Origin: an uncultured Photobacterium sp.
Lineage (GTDB): Bacteria; Pseudomonadota; Gammaproteobacteria; Enterobacterales; Vibrionaceae
NCBI RefSeq assembly: GCF_947039875.1
Contig: NZ_CAMRAN010000014.1
Span: 1-64,000, forward strand
Reading direction: 5' to 3'
Length of the DNA stretch: 64,000 nucleotides
Shown piece after piece: positions 18,597-30,956 of the stretch. Under the pieces are notes generated by a model, which was not told the origin of the DNA, did no database searches, and worked only from the letters and a program-made list of their open reading frames with translations. The translations under genes were made by a program, and so were the position numbers. Numbering within the stretch: the stretch's first letter is position 1; the number at the start of each line of letters is the position of its first letter.

Positions 18597-20421
18597 TGAT
18601 CAGATCAATGTTATCAGGTGTATCAGAGATAGTCGCTGCCGGCATTTGAGTTGTTGATAGTGGAGTAATACCTTCACTACTGAATTTACCCCAATCTATT
18701 TGTCGCTGCACAACACATTGGTTATTCACCGTTAGTTGTCCTGTTTCACCTTGAACTGCGTGGTGATGATTAGCGCGCATTACTGGTAATTGCTTAGCGA
18801 GCGCATAAGCATCCATACCAAAGGCATGTAAACGGATGCTAGTGTTACCTTGATTTGGCCATAGTTGATTAAAGCGTTCCATATAGGCTGAATGTGGGTT
18901 GATCAGTAATGGAATGTCGCTGACTTCGATACCGCGTAATTCGCGGTTGGTGTTATGGCTATCAGGGTTACTGCGAGAGCTGACATAGATCTGCGCTGGC
19001 TCACCCGTGGGTGGCATAGCCGCTTCAATGAAGGGTTTAAGCATCATCAACTCATTGCGGCTTGCAATCATGTAAATCGCATCAGCATGACTGCCTGCAC
19101 CATGACCAAACGCACTTTTTATTTGTTTTGGTATTTTCGCCTTATTGCCAAAACTGACCGTTACTGCAGATTGACCATTTAGTTGTGACCATTGCTGGCT
19201 AAATGCCTGTGCGACGCGTTTGCCATAACTATTTGCTGGTGCTAATACGACAGGCTTACGATGACCTTGATCATAAATACGTTCAGCGGCTTGTTGGGCT
19301 TCTTGTTCTGGTGATAGTGCAAAATAACAAGCGTTAGGCTTATTATTACTGATGTGTGGTGGCATATTCAGCGCTAAGGTGTTGATATGTTTGTTGTTTT
19401 TTTTCTGAAATTCAGTGATAACATTTTTACGTAATGGTCCTACAACAAACTGAGTACCGTTTTGTTTTAGTTGTGCCATGATAGTAGGGATTGATTGAGC
19501 TTCAGTATCATAAATATTGAGCTCATTATTAGTATCACGGGTTTTGTCATCCATCATCGCATTGATAAAACCATCGCGAACCGCTTTACCTTGTGCAGCA
19601 AAACGGCCTGAAAGTGGCACTAACAAAGCAAGATTATCTAGTTTAACGGCTTTCATTTCGATTAACGCTTTTAAATCGGCCGGTAAATATTGATTTGCTG
19701 GATGGCTAGGGTGACGATATAACCATTGTTCAATGGCTTTTTTAAGTTGCATCGGTGGTAAGGTCGCACTATTTTTCAACATTGCGAGTTCAACCCAACC
19801 TTTGAGAACACTATCGTTATCCGTTAACTCAACACTGCCTAATTGCGCGTTAGTATAACCTGATAGGTCATGCCACACTTGCTGCCAGTTAGCTGCTTTT
19901 TGGGTGTGATCTAAATAGAAATCAAGTTTTGTACGTTCACGTGCAGCTTGGAACGGATGATTCAATTGTTCCAATAGATTGGCGCGTAGCATGTAATAAC
20001 GTTGATACTGGCTTTTGGCTAGTGCCCACGAGGGCTGAAAGTTTAAACTGTTCAGAGCCTCTTCTTGTTGCCCTTGATGCTCACGCACCATTGCACGTGC
20101 AAGTTGCCATTCGGCAATTTGAGTTGGGCTCATAGATTGCTGTGATAATTTAGCTATCCATTGATCGGCTTGTTGCCATTTATTTTCGAGAATCATTGCT
20201 TTAACAGCCATGATCTCCCAGTTAGTACGCTCTGCGCCATCACTGGTATTAGCTTTACTTAAATAGGCGGTTGAGCTTTGAGCGGCTACCGCAGTGATAT
20301 CCGTTAATGGCACCTGATTATCGTACAGGTTTGGCGTGCTACACCCTGCTAAAGCAACAGCAAGGGCTACAGGCGCCATCAGTCGTGATACACTTTTACG
20401 CTTATGGGTAAAATTGGGCAT
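18574..20421 (-). CDS. lpoA: Outer-membrane activator of PBP1A, LpoA
   Basis: Outer-membrane lipoprotein that reaches through the peptidoglycan layer to activate PBP1A. It has 615 residues, close to the Vibrio length and shorter than E. coli's 678. The lipoprotein signal ends LAGC (Cys27). An N-terminal helical TPR-like region (about 40-260) is followed by a periplasmic-binding-protein-like domain (starting near LALLVPLSGRFAAQGKAV, residue 265) typical of the LppC family. It is divergent from rsmI with a 61-base gap and overlaps yraN downstream. Its low-complexity tail (C-terminal 20 residues) is specific to this organism. Confidence 0.95.
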
Positions 20422-20482
20422 TGAATTTATTCAACTGTGACAAATTACTTTTGATATTAATTGCAGATGAGATCTTAGACAA

Positions 20483-21343
20483 ATGAGTGATAGCAATTCA
20501 GGCATGGTAGATGTCGCAACTTTGTACATCGTACCAACACCTATCGGTAATCTTGCTGATATAACACAGCGCGCATTAGATGTATTAGCAAGCGTAGATT
20601 TAATTGCTGCTGAAGATACACGTCATACATCGCGATTGTTGTCCCATTTCTCTATCTCGACCCGCACCTTTGCGCTTCACGATCATAATGAACAGCAAAA
20701 AGCTGACTTTTTGATTGAGAAACTTCAGGCTGGTACTAGCATTGCACTTGTGTCCGATGCTGGTACGCCGCTGATCAGTGATCCAGGGTATCATCTTGTT
20801 AACCGCTGTCGTCATGCGAGTGTTAAAGTTGTGCCATTACCTGGTCCATGTGCTGTAATTACAGCATTGAGTGCTTCTGGTTTACCTTCTGACCGTTTTA
20901 GTTTTGAAGGTTTTCTTCCTCCGAAAAGTAAAGGTCGCCGCGATTGTTTTCAAGCATTAGCTGATGATGCGCGAACATTGATCTTTTATGAATCGCCACA
21001 TCGTATTAATGATTCCCTTAATGATATGTTAGCCGTGCTTGGCCCTGATCGCCAAGTAGTATTAGCGCGTGAGTTAACAAAAACTTATGAAACTATTCAT
21101 GGTGCGCCACTTGGCGAGCTGATTGATTGGATAGCGGAAGACAGTAATCGTGTTCGTGGTGAGATGGTGGTCTTAGTTGCAGGGCATCGTGCTCAGAAAG
21201 ACGAATTATCAGTTGAGGTTTTACGTACACTGACCTTGCTTGCAAAAGAGTTGCCTCTTAAAAAAGCAGCTGCTCTAGCGGCTGAAATTCATGGTGGGAA
21301 GAAAAATGCATTGTATAAGTGGGGCCTTGAAAATCTAGAATAA
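20483..21343 (+). CDS. rsmI: 16S rRNA 2'-O-ribose C1402 methyltransferase RsmI
   Basis: Tetrapyrrole-methylase-fold SAM enzyme that methylates the ribose of C1402 in 16S rRNA, with RsmH methylating the base of the same nucleotide. It has 286 residues, as in E. coli. The family motifs are [13 protein letters not shown] (residues 12-24), AAEDTRHT (about 42-49), [15 protein letters not shown] (about 91-105) and LPGPCA near residue 117. It is divergent from lpoA. No operon partner follows; rnpB begins 150 bases on. Confidence 0.97.
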   Translation: MSDSNSGMVDVATLYIVPTPIGNLADITQRALDVLASVDLIAAEDTRHTSRLLSHFSISTRTFALHDHNEQQKADFLIEKLQAGTSIALVSDAGTPLISDPGYHLVNRCRHASVKVVPLPGPCAVITALSASGLPSDRFSFEGFLPPKSKGRRDCFQALADDARTLIFYESPHRINDSLNDMLAVLGPDRQVVLARELTKTYETIHGAPLGELIDWIAEDSNRVRGEMVVLVAGHRAQKDELSVEVLRTLTLLAKELPLKKAAALAAEIHGGKKNALYKWGLENLE

Positions 21344-21495
21344 GCCTTATATCTATAGTCTTCATTTTGTTTACAGTGTGATATAGCGTAGTTTTTATCT
21401 ACGAATTAAAATCAGGTGTTGGTTTTTTGTTCAAGCTATACTTTTGGTGATTTTTTCACTGGCAACTGTGAGCGTTGTCTTATACAATTCGCCGC

Positions 21496-21882
<387 letters not shown>

Positions 21883-21892
21883 ACATTTAGAG

Positions 21893-21926
21893 AAGGTGGT
21901 GTTTGATTACAAGCACCACCTTTTTT
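21893..21926 (+). terminator. Intrinsic terminator of rnpB
   Basis: The 9-bp stem AAGGTGGTG (21893-21901) with CACCACCTT (21914-21922) followed by T residues. It starts about ten bases after the mature 3' end of RNase P RNA. Confidence 0.9.
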
Positions 21927-22010
21927 CGTTTTATTTTCCAGCAAAATTACATTTCGCAATCAGGTTTATTCGACCACTGTTAGAAGTGTGTCTGAATTAC
22001 AGCCAATTGC

Positions 22011-22058
22011 TTGACATCGTTTTTGTCTCATACGTACACTTTGTGGGGAAAAGTGGTG
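22011..22058 (+). promoter_or_regulatory. mraZ (dcw cluster) promoter with MraZ-type repeats
   Basis: TTGACA at 22011-22016 and TACACT at 22035-22040 are 18 bases apart. Just after the -10 lie TGGGG (22044-22048) and TGGTG (22054-22058), spaced 10 bases start to start. MraZ represses its own operon in E. coli by binding TGGGN repeats separated by 5 bases, so these two are the likely operator. Confidence 0.65.
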
Positions 22059-22142
22059 TTGTCTTATTATCTTTGTTGTTATTCTGCTAAAGTGAGTGAT
22101 TAACGTACTCTTTTTATCGTGTAATTCAACCGAGATCCCCAA

Positions 22143-22601
22143 ATGTTAAGAGGTGCCACTAACATTGTTATTGATGACAAAGGTCGCAGGGCAATGCCGA
22201 AGCGTTACCGGGCTGCATTAATTGAACAATGTCAGGGACACTTTGTTTGTACTATCGATCACCAGTTTTGTTGCTTGTTGCTATATCCCATCGATGAATG
22301 GGAACGAATTGAAGCTAAATTAGTACGTCTATCTAGCCTTCACCCCGCAGAGCGCCGCTTACAACGATTGTTGCTTGGCCATGCTAGCGAATGTGAACTG
22401 GATGCGCAGGGAAGGATATTAATTCCACCGACGTTAAGACAATATGCTCAGTTAGCGAATAAAATAGTGGTCGTTGGCCAGTTAAATAAATTTGAAATCT
22501 GGTCTTCGCCTTTATGGCAACAGCAAATTGAACATGATATCGACCTTCAGGCTGAGGATGCGCCGGAATGTTCCCCGCGCCTTAGTGAGCTTTCACTTTA
22601 G
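22143..22601 (+). CDS. mraZ: Transcriptional regulator MraZ
   Basis: DNA-binding autorepressor of the division and cell-wall (dcw) cluster. It has 152 residues, as in E. coli, and starts [19 protein letters not shown]. Two SpoVT/AbrB-like (swapped-hairpin) repeats are visible: residues 5-50 ([15 protein letters not shown]) and 75-125 ([20 protein letters not shown]). It is the first gene of the cluster with a promoter and possible operator 85-130 bases upstream. The rsmH gene starts 14 bases later. Confidence 0.96.
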   Translation: MLRGATNIVIDDKGRRAMPKRYRAALIEQCQGHFVCTIDHQFCCLLLYPIDEWERIEAKLVRLSSLHPAERRLQRLLLGHASECELDAQGRILIPPTLRQYAQLANKIVVVGQLNKFEIWSSPLWQQQIEHDIDLQAEDAPECSPRLSELSL

Positions 22602-22615
22602 CTGAAATTATATTT

Positions 22616-23563
22616 ATGTCTGAGCAATTTGAGCACGTTTCCGTTTTACTTAATGAATCAGTAGACGGGTTAGCGATTAAACCCGACGGTATCTATATCG
22701 ATGGTACTTTCGGTCGCGGCGGTCATAGCCGTTTAATTCTTTCAAAACTAGGTGACAATGGTCGCCTTTACAGTATCGATCGTGATCCTCAAGCGATTAC
22801 TGAAGCAAAAAAAATTGATGATCCACGCTTTGAAATTATTCATGGCCCATTCTCTGGCATGGAAAAATACATGCAAGAGCGTGATCTTATTGGTCGTGTT
22901 GATGGTGTTTTACTTGATTTAGGTGTCTCATCACCACAACTTGATGATGCTGAGCGTGGTTTTAGTTTCATGCGTGACGGCCCACTTGATATGCGTATGG
23001 ATCCGACCTCTGGTATGTCAGCTGCTGAATGGCTAGCTGAAGCAGATGCTGATGATATTGCGTGGGTACTTAAAGAGTTTGGTGAAGAGCGTTTTGCTAA
23101 ACGCATTGCTCGCGGTATTATTGAACATCGTGAAAACCCTGAAAAAGAGCCGCTCACACGTACACGTGAGCTTGCTAGCCTGATTGCTGAAGTGTCACCG
23201 TTTAGAGATAAGCATAAGCACCCTGCGACCCGTAGTTTTCAAGCGATTCGTATTTACATTAACAGTGAATTAGAAGAGATTGATACAGCTTTACATGGTG
23301 CAATGAACACTCTTGCATCGGGTGGGCGTTTATCTGTGATCAGTTTCCACTCTTTGGAAGATCGCATGGTAAAACGCTTTATTCGTAAGCAAAGCAAAGG
23401 GCCAGATGTTCCAGCTGGTTTACCATTAACCGAAGATCAAATTAAAGCACTGGGTTGTGCGGATATGAAACCTATCGGTAAAGCGATTAAACCATCACAA
23501 AATGAACTTGGTTATAACACGCGCGCTCGTAGTTCAGTGCTACGTTTGGCCGAGCGTCTATGA
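22616..23563 (+). CDS. rsmH: 16S rRNA m4C1402 methyltransferase RsmH
   Basis: SAM-dependent enzyme (MraW) that methylates N4 of C1402 in 16S rRNA. It has 315 residues. The motifs are [14 protein letters not shown] at the N-terminus, [14 protein letters not shown] (SAM site, about 29-42), [28 protein letters not shown] and the late [19 protein letters not shown]. It overlaps ftsL by 4 bases. The same cluster later has no relation to rsmI except that both enzymes modify C1402. Confidence 0.97.
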   Translation: MSEQFEHVSVLLNESVDGLAIKPDGIYIDGTFGRGGHSRLILSKLGDNGRLYSIDRDPQAITEAKKIDDPRFEIIHGPFSGMEKYMQERDLIGRVDGVLLDLGVSSPQLDDAERGFSFMRDGPLDMRMDPTSGMSAAEWLAEADADDIAWVLKEFGEERFAKRIARGIIEHRENPEKEPLTRTRELASLIAEVSPFRDKHKHPATRSFQAIRIYINSELEEIDTALHGAMNTLASGGRLSVISFHSLEDRMVKRFIRKQSKGPDVPAGLPLTEDQIKALGCADMKPIGKAIKPSQNELGYNTRARSSVLRLAERL

Positions 23564-23877
23564 AAACGACAGAATCTTCAATGAATCTGGCTAGCCTGAT
23601 CGGACGAGACCTCGTCACGGTCGGGTTGGTGCCGTTGATTCTAGCCTTCACTATCCTCATTTCTTCCTTGTCTGTTGTCTACATTACTCATGAGTCACGT
23701 CAATTAATTGCTCAGCAAGAAAAGCTATTAATGCAACGTGAAACCTATGATGTTGAATGGCGAAATCAAATACTTGAAGAAAATTCACTTGCAGAACACA
23801 GTCGCATTGAACGATTAGCTGAAACTGAGCTCAAAATGCAACGTCCATCTGTCGATAATGAAATTGTTATACATTAA
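23560..23877 (+). CDS. ftsL: Cell division protein FtsL
   Basis: Bitopic septal protein that forms a complex with FtsQ and FtsB and helps activate FtsWI. It has 105 residues: a short cytoplasmic N-terminus, one membrane segment at about residues 22-42 ([20 protein letters not shown]), and a periplasmic coiled coil ([17 protein letters not shown] and following) with the usual leucine-rich heptads. It starts inside the end of rsmH (ATGA overlap), and ftsI follows 3 bases after. Sequence identity is low in this family; position decides the call. Confidence 0.95.
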   Translation: MKTTESSMNLASLIGRDLVTVGLVPLILAFTILISSLSVVYITHESRQLIAQQEKLLMQRETYDVEWRNQILEENSLAEHSRIERLAETELKMQRPSVDNEIVIH

Positions 23878-23880
23878 AAG

Positions 23881-25623
23881 ATGAAATTATTTAACCGTTC
23901 AAATAAAAAGACGCAGGTTAGTCCTAAGAGTAAGCCATTTCTAAAATGGCGCTTTATCGTCGTCTGTGGCTTTATTCTTTTAGGTTTCGTGGGTTTAATT
24001 GCACGTGCCGCCTATATTCAGGTTCTTGAACCAGGTCGTCTTATTCAAGAGGGGGATGCGCGTTCATTACGAGTGCAATTAATGCCTTCGGCACGAGGTA
24101 TTATTTCCGATCGTAATGGTGAGCAACTTGCCGTCAGTGTGCCTGTCCAAGCTGTTTTTGCCAATCCCGTCGAAATTTTCAAACATGGTGGTTTAAGTGA
24201 AATCAACCGTTGGAACGCACTTGCCGATGTACTCGATCTTGATCGCACCAAATTATTACGACGCTTAGAAAAAAATAAGACCCGCCGTTTTATTTATCTT
24301 GCGCGTCAAGTTAGCCCACCGATGGCTAATTATGTTAAAAAACTTAAATTGCCAGGTATTGGTCTAAAAGCGGAATCGCGTCGTTTTTATCCATCCGGTG
24401 AAGTGAGCGCACAATTAATTGGTTTTACAGGTATTGATGGTCATGGACTTGATGGTATCGAAAAAACCTATGATGGTTGGCTAACGGGTGAACCGGGCCG
24501 CCGTACTGTGCGTAAAGATCGTTATGGTCGCGTTGTCGAAAATATTTCCCAGAAAAGTCGCCAACCAGGTAAACCGCTTGAGCTGAGTATTGATCAGCGT
24601 ATTCAAGCAATTGCTTATCGTGCAGCGAAAGAAGGGGTGATGGATATTCCAGCTACCTCAGTCAGTATTGCGATTTCAGATGTGCGCACCGGTGAGATTT
24701 TAGCGATGGTCAATGCTCCATCATTCAATCCCAATGATCGCAATGATCGCCAGCCGTATAAAATGCGTAACCGAGTGATCACTGATACCTTTGAGCCCGG
24801 CTCAACGGTAAAGCCGTTTGTGGTATATACCGCCCTTAAAAATGGGGTTGTTAACGAACATACGCTAATTAATATTCCACAAAGTAAACATTTTCGTGTC
24901 GGTAGCAAGGTGATCACTGACGTATCACGTATTGAACCATTAGCAACCGTACAACGTATTTTACAAAAGTCGAGTAATATCGGTGTTAGTAAACTATCGT
25001 TAGCGATGCCAGTAGAAGATATTTTAGATACTTATCGCAAAGTTGGTTTTGATGAGCCATCAGGGATCAACTTGATTGGTGAAACAACGGGTCACTTTCC
25101 TAATCGTTATCGTTGGTCTGACATTGGGCGTGCTACTTTAGCGTATGGTTATGGTATTTCATTAACACCTATTCAATTACTGCATGCTTACACTACCTTG
25201 GGTGCTTATGGGATTAAACGGCCGTTATCAATTCTAAAAACAGAAAAAGTGGTGCCAGGTGAGCAAGTGCTTGATCCTAAAGTTGCAAAGAAAATTCTGT
25301 TGATGATTGAATCCGTGACCGATAAAGCGGGTGGTGGCGGTGGTTGGCGAGCGGCTATTCCAGGTTACCGAGTAGGGGTTAAAACCGGTACTGCGAAAAA
25401 GGCGATTGCAGGTGGTTATGGTAATGATTACTTCTCTTATACCGTTGGTGTGGCACCAATAAGTCATCCACGGTTAGCGATTGTAGTGATGGTTAATGAA
25501 CCTAAAGGTGATAAATTCTATGGCGGCGCAATTGCTGCGCCAATTTTATCAAAAGTACTTGGTGGTGCATTACAGATTCTAAACGTGCCGCCAGATGCGG
25601 ATACGCTAAAAATAGATAAATGA
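23881..25623 (+). CDS. ftsI: Septal peptidoglycan transpeptidase FtsI (PBP3)
   Basis: Division-specific class B penicillin-binding protein, the transpeptidase partner of FtsW. It has 580 residues with one N-terminal membrane anchor (about 23-43). The pedestal domain (about 60-230) is followed by the transpeptidase domain. Catalytic motifs: SxxK in EPGSTVKPF with Ser308 and Lys311, SSN near residue 365 (KSSNIGVSKL), and KTG in VKTGTAKKA near residue 501. It is the target of several beta-lactams. It follows ftsL by 3 bases; murE starts 9 bases on. Confidence 0.97.
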   Translation: MKLFNRSNKKTQVSPKSKPFLKWRFIVVCGFILLGFVGLIARAAYIQVLEPGRLIQEGDARSLRVQLMPSARGIISDRNGEQLAVSVPVQAVFANPVEIFKHGGLSEINRWNALADVLDLDRTKLLRRLEKNKTRRFIYLARQVSPPMANYVKKLKLPGIGLKAESRRFYPSGEVSAQLIGFTGIDGHGLDGIEKTYDGWLTGEPGRRTVRKDRYGRVVENISQKSRQPGKPLELSIDQRIQAIAYRAAKEGVMDIPATSVSIAISDVRTGEILAMVNAPSFNPNDRNDRQPYKMRNRVITDTFEPGSTVKPFVVYTALKNGVVNEHTLINIPQSKHFRVGSKVITDVSRIEPLATVQRILQKSSNIGVSKLSLAMPVEDILDTYRKVGFDEPSGINLIGETTGHFPNRYRWSDIGRATLAYGYGISLTPIQLLHAYTTLGAYGIKRPLSILKTEKVVPGEQVLDPKVAKKILLMIESVTDKAGGGGGWRAAIPGYRVGVKTGTAKKAIAGGYGNDYFSYTVGVAPISHPRLAIVVMVNEPKGDKFYGGAIAAPILSKVLGGALQILNVPPDADTLKIDK

Positions 25624-25632
25624 GTGTGATTC

Positions 25633-27156
25633 ATGGCATTGGTTAAACAGGAAGTACAATTAGGCGCTGTGTTAGCGCCTTGGCTAACAGCCAGTAAGGT
25701 GCCAGCTGAATATTTACAGTTGGCATTAACCGCAATGACATTAGATAGTCGTCAAGTAACAGCGGGTTGCTTATTTGCTGCAGTTAAGGGACACGCCGTT
25801 GATGGGCGCCGCTTTATAGATAACGCGATTGCCGCAGGTGCTAGCGCAATTATTGCAGAAGCTGATGATGCTGCCACTGACGGTGAGATTCTATTTAACA
25901 ATGGGATCATCATTATTTATTTGCACAATCTCGGTCATAAGTTATCTGCCATTGCCGGGCGCTTTTATGCTGAACCGAATAGCAAGCTTAAATTGTATGC
26001 AGTAACAGGGACTAATGGTAAAACCACCGTTAGTCAATTATTGGCACAGTGGGCTGATTTGGTTGGTTATCGTGCTGGAGTGATGGGTACGACGGGTAAT
26101 GGTTTATTAACCGACTTACGTCCAGCGGCTAATACTACTGGAAGTGCGATTGAAATTCAGCAGACATTAGCTGAATTGGTTGCACAAGGTGCTAATTTTG
26201 CGGCGATGGAAGTGTCGTCACATGGCTTAGTACAAGGTCGTGTTAGTGCGCTACATTTTGTGGCGAGTATCTTTACTAACCTTAGTCGAGATCATCTTGA
26301 TTATCATGGTGATATGACACATTACGCTGCGGCGAAAAAAAGTTTATTTACCGAACATGACTGTGGTGTGGCGGTTATCAATGCTGATGATGTAGTTGGT
26401 CAACAATGGCTGGCTGATTTACCTCAAGCGGTTGCAGTTGCGATGGATGCTGAAGCTGTTGCAACTCATACCGGTTCAAAGTTATGGGCGACAGCGGTCG
26501 ATTTTAGTACCAAAGGCGTCACCATTAGCTTTGAATCTAGCTGGGGTAACGGCACATTTACCGCGCCATTAGTTGGCTCATTTAATGCGACTAATTTATT
26601 ATTGGCATTAGCGACATTGTTAGTCAGTGGTCATTCATTACTCGAGTTATTAGCTGTCGCACCACGTTTACAAGCAGTTATTGGACGGATGGAAGTGTTT
26701 CAATCATTGCTTAGCGATAAAGCGATGATGGTGGTTGATTATGCCCATACGCCAGATGCACTAGAAAAAGCACTGCAAGCATTAAGAGTACATTGTAAAG
26801 GTAAGCTCTGGTGTTTATTTGGCTGTGGTGGTGATCGTGACACTGGCAAACGCCCAATTATGGCCGCGATTGCAGAGCAATATGCCGATCATATTATTCT
26901 TGTTGATGATAATCCTCGTAGTGAAGATCCACTGCAAATTATGTTGGATATGCAAGCCGGATTAACTGCTGCAGCGACGGCTACGGTGATTCATGATCGG
27001 GCTCAAGCATGTGCTTATGCAATTCAACAGGCAGCACCAAATGATATTATTTTAGTGGCTGGAAAAGGCCATGAAGATTACCAAATTTTGGCTGATCGCA
27101 CTATTCACTATTCAGACCGCGAAACTGTGGCCGCATTATTTAGAGAACAGGCATGA
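25633..27156 (+). CDS. murE: UDP-MurNAc-tripeptide synthetase MurE (meso-DAP adding)
   Basis: Adds meso-diaminopimelate to UDP-MurNAc-L-Ala-D-Glu. It has 507 residues. The ATP loop is TGTNGKTTV (about 125-133), the carbamoylated-lysine region and the Mur central-domain histidine motif follow, and DNPRSEDP near residue 435 is the signature that selects meso-DAP rather than lysine, which agrees with a Gram-negative peptidoglycan. Its end overlaps murF by 4 bases (ATGA). Confidence 0.97.
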   Translation: MALVKQEVQLGAVLAPWLTASKVPAEYLQLALTAMTLDSRQVTAGCLFAAVKGHAVDGRRFIDNAIAAGASAIIAEADDAATDGEILFNNGIIIIYLHNLGHKLSAIAGRFYAEPNSKLKLYAVTGTNGKTTVSQLLAQWADLVGYRAGVMGTTGNGLLTDLRPAANTTGSAIEIQQTLAELVAQGANFAAMEVSSHGLVQGRVSALHFVASIFTNLSRDHLDYHGDMTHYAAAKKSLFTEHDCGVAVINADDVVGQQWLADLPQAVAVAMDAEAVATHTGSKLWATAVDFSTKGVTISFESSWGNGTFTAPLVGSFNATNLLLALATLLVSGHSLLELLAVAPRLQAVIGRMEVFQSLLSDKAMMVVDYAHTPDALEKALQALRVHCKGKLWCLFGCGGDRDTGKRPIMAAIAEQYADHIILVDDNPRSEDPLQIMLDMQAGLTAAATATVIHDRAQACAYAIQQAAPNDIILVAGKGHEDYQILADRTIHYSDRETVAALFREQA

Positions 27157-28535
27157 TAAAGGTTCAACTAAGTCATTTACAGTCAGTACTCAATGCTGAA
27201 CTTATTGGCGCGGATGCTGAGATTGCAGCAGTATCAACAGATACTCGTGCCATTGATAATAATACCCTTTTTATTGCCTTAATTGGCGAACGTTTTGATG
27301 CTCATGATTTTTGTCAAAACGCCGTGGATAATGGGGCAAAAGCATTATTGGTTAATAAGCCGTTAGCTATCGATATTCCGCAATTGGTTGTTGCTGATAC
27401 CCATCAAGCATTAGGTCAATTAGGGGCGTGGCTTAAAGCTAAAATGACCGCTGAGCATGGTTTGAAAACACTGGCGTTAACAGGCAGTTGTGGCAAAACC
27501 ACTGTTAAAGAAATGGCGGCGGCAATTTTAGCTACTAAAGGTCAAGTTTTGGCCACTGCAGGTAATTTTAATAATGATATTGGCGTGCCGTTAACATTAT
27601 TACGCTTAACTGCTGCAGATAATTATGCTGTGATTGAGCTTGGCGCTAATCATTTAGGTGAAATTGCTTATACCACAGCCTTAGTTAAACCTGATGTCGC
27701 ATTAATTAATAACCTTGCAGCCGCTCACCTCGAAGGTTTCGGTTCATTAACCGGTGTTGCTAAAGCGAAAGGTGAGATTTTTGAAGGATTGACGGCGCAA
27801 GGGCAGGCGATAATTAACCTTGATTCTAATCAGCTAACAATGTGGCAACCATCACTGGCAAACCACAGTGTGAGTAACTTCTCGGCGACACAAGCCAATG
27901 CTGATTATTTTGCAGCTAATATAAATATTAATTCTCAGGGGCTGGCTTGTTTTACAATGCAAACCCCAATCGGCGCGATTGATATTAATTTAACGTTAGC
28001 GGGCACTCACAATGTTAGCAATGCACTGGCAGCCGCCGCATTGACCATGGCATTGGGGGCGACGCTTGCTGATGTAAAACAAGGGTTAGAGCATGTTGTT
28101 AATGTTAAAGGCCGTTTAGCGATCACTACGCTGCCGTCTGGGTTACGATTAATTGATGATACCTATAATGCCAGTGTTGCTTCTGTAAAAGCTGCGATTG
28201 ATGTACTGCACAGCTTCAACGGTAAGCGTTACTTTATTTTGGGTGATATGGCAGAGCTAGGTGACGAAAGTGAGAGCTTACACCGTGAAGTGGGTGAATA
28301 TGCACGTGATAAACAGTTTGATGGCGTGATGACATTTGGTCGCGCCAGTGCTGTAGTTAGTGAACTGAATAACGGTCAACATTTTAGTAATAAAATGGCG
28401 TTGATCGATGAACTTAAACAACAATTACACCAACAAATTAGTCAATCTCATATTCCTCAAGTGACTGTGCTTGCTAAAGGCGCGCGTAGTTCTCGTATGG
28501 AAGATATTATTATTGCATTGCAGGAAGATAAATAA
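27153..28535 (+). CDS. murF: UDP-MurNAc-pentapeptide synthetase MurF
   Basis: Ligates D-Ala-D-Ala to the tripeptide precursor, completing the UDP-MurNAc-pentapeptide. It has 460 residues. The ATP-binding P-loop reads [12 protein letters not shown] near residue 110, with [14 protein letters not shown] (about 139-152) and the [10 protein letters not shown] motif that follow in all MurF proteins. The C-terminal domain has [16 protein letters not shown]. It begins inside the murE end and shares one base with mraY (TAATG). D-Ala-D-Ala must come from a ddl elsewhere, since none is present in this cluster. Confidence 0.97.
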   Translation: MIKVQLSHLQSVLNAELIGADAEIAAVSTDTRAIDNNTLFIALIGERFDAHDFCQNAVDNGAKALLVNKPLAIDIPQLVVADTHQALGQLGAWLKAKMTAEHGLKTLALTGSCGKTTVKEMAAAILATKGQVLATAGNFNNDIGVPLTLLRLTAADNYAVIELGANHLGEIAYTTALVKPDVALINNLAAAHLEGFGSLTGVAKAKGEIFEGLTAQGQAIINLDSNQLTMWQPSLANHSVSNFSATQANADYFAANININSQGLACFTMQTPIGAIDINLTLAGTHNVSNALAAAALTMALGATLADVKQGLEHVVNVKGRLAITTLPSGLRLIDDTYNASVASVKAAIDVLHSFNGKRYFILGDMAELGDESESLHREVGEYARDKQFDGVMTFGRASAVVSELNNGQHFSNKMALIDELKQQLHQQISQSHIPQVTVLAKGARSSRMEDIIIALQEDK

Positions 28536-29617
28536 TGATTTACTGGTTAGCTGACCACTTTCAGTCCTCAATCCCCTTTTTCCGTCTGTTTCAATACCTG
28601 ACGTTCCGCGCCATCATGAGTATTTTAACCGCGTTACTATTCTCATTATGGTTAGGTCCGCGCATGATTGCGCGTTTGCAGATGCTGCAAATTGGTCAAA
28701 TTGTACGTAATGATGGCCCAGAATCACATTTTAGTAAACGCGGTACGCCAACCATGGGCGGGCTAATGATTTTAGCCGCAATTACGTTAACCGTATTATT
28801 GTGGTGTGACCTTAGTAACCCTTATGTATGGGCAGTATTGGTTGTTATGCTGGGTTATGGTGCGGTTGGTTTTGTTGATGATTACCGCAAAGTTGTGCGT
28901 AAAAATACCGATGGCTTAATTGCGCGTTGGAAATATTTTTGGCAATCAGCCATCGCACTTGTGGTGGCTTTTGTGCTTTATGCTTATGGTAAAGATACCG
29001 CAGCAACGCAATTAGTGGTGCCTTTCTTTAAAGATGTGATGCCACAACTGGGTCTGTCTTATATTGTTCTGACTTATTTTGTCATTGTTGGTACCAGTAA
29101 CGCGGTTAACTTAACCGATGGTCTTGATGGCTTAGCTATTATGCCTACCGTGATGGTTGCGGCGGGCTTTGCCTTTATTGCATGGGCAACAGGTAACTAT
29201 AATTACGCTGAATACTTACATATTCCTTATTTAAGCAATGCGGGTGAGTTAGTTATTCTTTGTACCGCTATTGTTGGCGCTGGTTTAGGTTTCTTATGGT
29301 TTAATACCTACCCAGCCCAAGTATTTATGGGCGATGTAGGCTCATTAGCATTAGGCGGCGCATTAGGTACGATTGCGGTGTTAGTTCGCCAAGAGTTTTT
29401 ATTGGTGATCATGGGCGGCGTGTTCGTGATGGAAACAGTATCGGTTATTTTACAAGTTGGTTCGTTTAAGCTACGCGGACAACGTATTTTCCGTATGGCA
29501 CCGATTCACCACCACTACGAATTAAAAGGTTGGCCAGAACCACGGGTTATTGTCCGTTTCTGGATCATTACGCTGATGCTGGTATTGATTGCATTAGCTA
29601 CATTGAAGGTGCGTTAA
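28535..29617 (+). CDS. mraY: Phospho-MurNAc-pentapeptide translocase MraY
   Basis: Inner-membrane enzyme that transfers phospho-MurNAc-pentapeptide to undecaprenyl phosphate, giving lipid I. It has 360 residues, the same as E. coli, with ten membrane helices. Signatures: [13 protein letters not shown] (about 69-81), DDYRKV with the catalytic aspartates (residues 115-120), and [10 protein letters not shown] (about 192-201), plus [11 protein letters not shown] near residue 265 and the HHHYELKGW loop. It lies between murF and murD, both essentially touching. Confidence 0.98.
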   Translation: MIYWLADHFQSSIPFFRLFQYLTFRAIMSILTALLFSLWLGPRMIARLQMLQIGQIVRNDGPESHFSKRGTPTMGGLMILAAITLTVLLWCDLSNPYVWAVLVVMLGYGAVGFVDDYRKVVRKNTDGLIARWKYFWQSAIALVVAFVLYAYGKDTAATQLVVPFFKDVMPQLGLSYIVLTYFVIVGTSNAVNLTDGLDGLAIMPTVMVAAGFAFIAWATGNYNYAEYLHIPYLSNAGELVILCTAIVGAGLGFLWFNTYPAQVFMGDVGSLALGGALGTIAVLVRQEFLLVIMGGVFVMETVSVILQVGSFKLRGQRIFRMAPIHHHYELKGWPEPRVIVRFWIITLMLVLIALATLKVR

Positions 29618-29618
29618 C

Positions 29619-30956
29619 ATGAATGGCTTGGTAGGTATTAACAAGGTTGTTGTGATTGGACTTGGCATGACAGGTCTATCGGTGGTGAATCATTTAGTAC
29701 GATTACCACAATTGCTGGATATTAAAGTAATTGATACCCGTGATAATCCGCCAGGCCAAGAACAATTACCTGCGGGTGTTGATGTGTGCGCGGGTCAATG
29801 GAACCTACAATGGCTACTTGATGCTGATTTAATCGTTGCCAGCCCAGGGATTGCATTAGCAACGCCTGAGTTATTGTTAGCTGCGCAATCAAATATTGAG
29901 ATTGTTGGTGATATTGAATTATTTGCGCGAGCTGTTAATAAACCCGTGGTTGCGATCACTGGCTCTAACGGTAAAAGTACCGTTACCAGCTTAGTGGGTG
30001 AAATGGCTAAAGAAGCTGGTATTAATGTCGGTGTTGGTGGCAATATTGGTTTTGCGGCGTTAGATATGTTGGCTCAAAATCACGATCTTTACGTACTTGA
30101 GTTATCCAGTTTTCAGTTAGAAACTACCTCGTCGTTAGTGGTTGATGCTGCAGTGTATCTCAACTTGTCGGAAGATCATATGGATCGCTATCCTGGCGGT
30201 TTAGCTGATTACAGCAACGCTAAAATGCGTATTTTTGATCATGCCAAATTAGCTGTTTATAACCGTGATGATATTGCAACTAAGCCTGATTTTAACGGCA
30301 AAATGACCAGCTTTGGTTTTAATAATGCTGATTATGGCTTGATGATGGTTGATGGTGCGGAATGGTTAGCCATTGCAGGTGAGCCATTAATGGCTGTCAG
30401 TGAAATTGCGCTTGTTGGTCGTCATAATGTAGCTAACTGTTTAGCAGCATTAGCGTTAGCCGATGCGGTTGGTATTGACCGTAGCGCTGCTTGCCAGACC
30501 ATGCGCAGTTACACCGGATTAGCTCATCGGTGTCAGTTAGCCGTAAATTGTCACGGTGTTAAATGGGTTAATGATTCAAAGGCAACCAACCTTGCCAGTA
30601 CCGTTGCAGCATTAACCGGCTTGCAACTGGCAGGTAAATTACATTTATTAATGGGTGGTGACGGTAAAGGCGCTGATTTTAGTGAACTTAAACCGATTCT
30701 GGCTGACTTAAATGTACAACTTTATTGTTTTGGCCGTGATGGGCATTTATTTAGCGACTTAGTTGAAAACGCGATAAATGTCGACACCATGGGTGAAGCA
30801 ATGGATCGCGCAGCAGCTACCATACAAGCTGGCGATATGGTTTTATTATCACCGGCGTGTGCCAGTTGGGATCAATTTGCCAACTTTATGGCTCGCGGCG
30901 ATGCTTTCGTTGAACAAGCCATTCGGCTACAAGATTCAATCTCAGGAAAAATGTAA
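29619..30956 (+). CDS. murD: UDP-MurNAc-L-Ala-D-Glu ligase MurD
   Basis: Adds D-glutamate to UDP-MurNAc-L-alanine. It has 445 residues (E. coli 438). An N-terminal Rossmann-type domain with [17 protein letters not shown] (residues 10-27) binds the UDP substrate; the ATP loop is [13 protein letters not shown] near residue 113; the central domain has [10 protein letters not shown] (about 182-191) and the late motif is WVNDSKATN. It starts one base after mraY and overlaps ftsW by one base (TAATG). Confidence 0.97.
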   Translation: MNGLVGINKVVVIGLGMTGLSVVNHLVRLPQLLDIKVIDTRDNPPGQEQLPAGVDVCAGQWNLQWLLDADLIVASPGIALATPELLLAAQSNIEIVGDIELFARAVNKPVVAITGSNGKSTVTSLVGEMAKEAGINVGVGGNIGFAALDMLAQNHDLYVLELSSFQLETTSSLVVDAAVYLNLSEDHMDRYPGGLADYSNAKMRIFDHAKLAVYNRDDIATKPDFNGKMTSFGFNNADYGLMMVDGAEWLAIAGEPLMAVSEIALVGRHNVANCLAALALADAVGIDRSAACQTMRSYTGLAHRCQLAVNCHGVKWVNDSKATNLASTVAALTGLQLAGKLHLLMGGDGKGADFSELKPILADLNVQLYCFGRDGHLFSDLVENAINVDTMGEAMDRAAATIQAGDMVLLSPACASWDQFANFMARGDAFVEQAIRLQDSISGKM

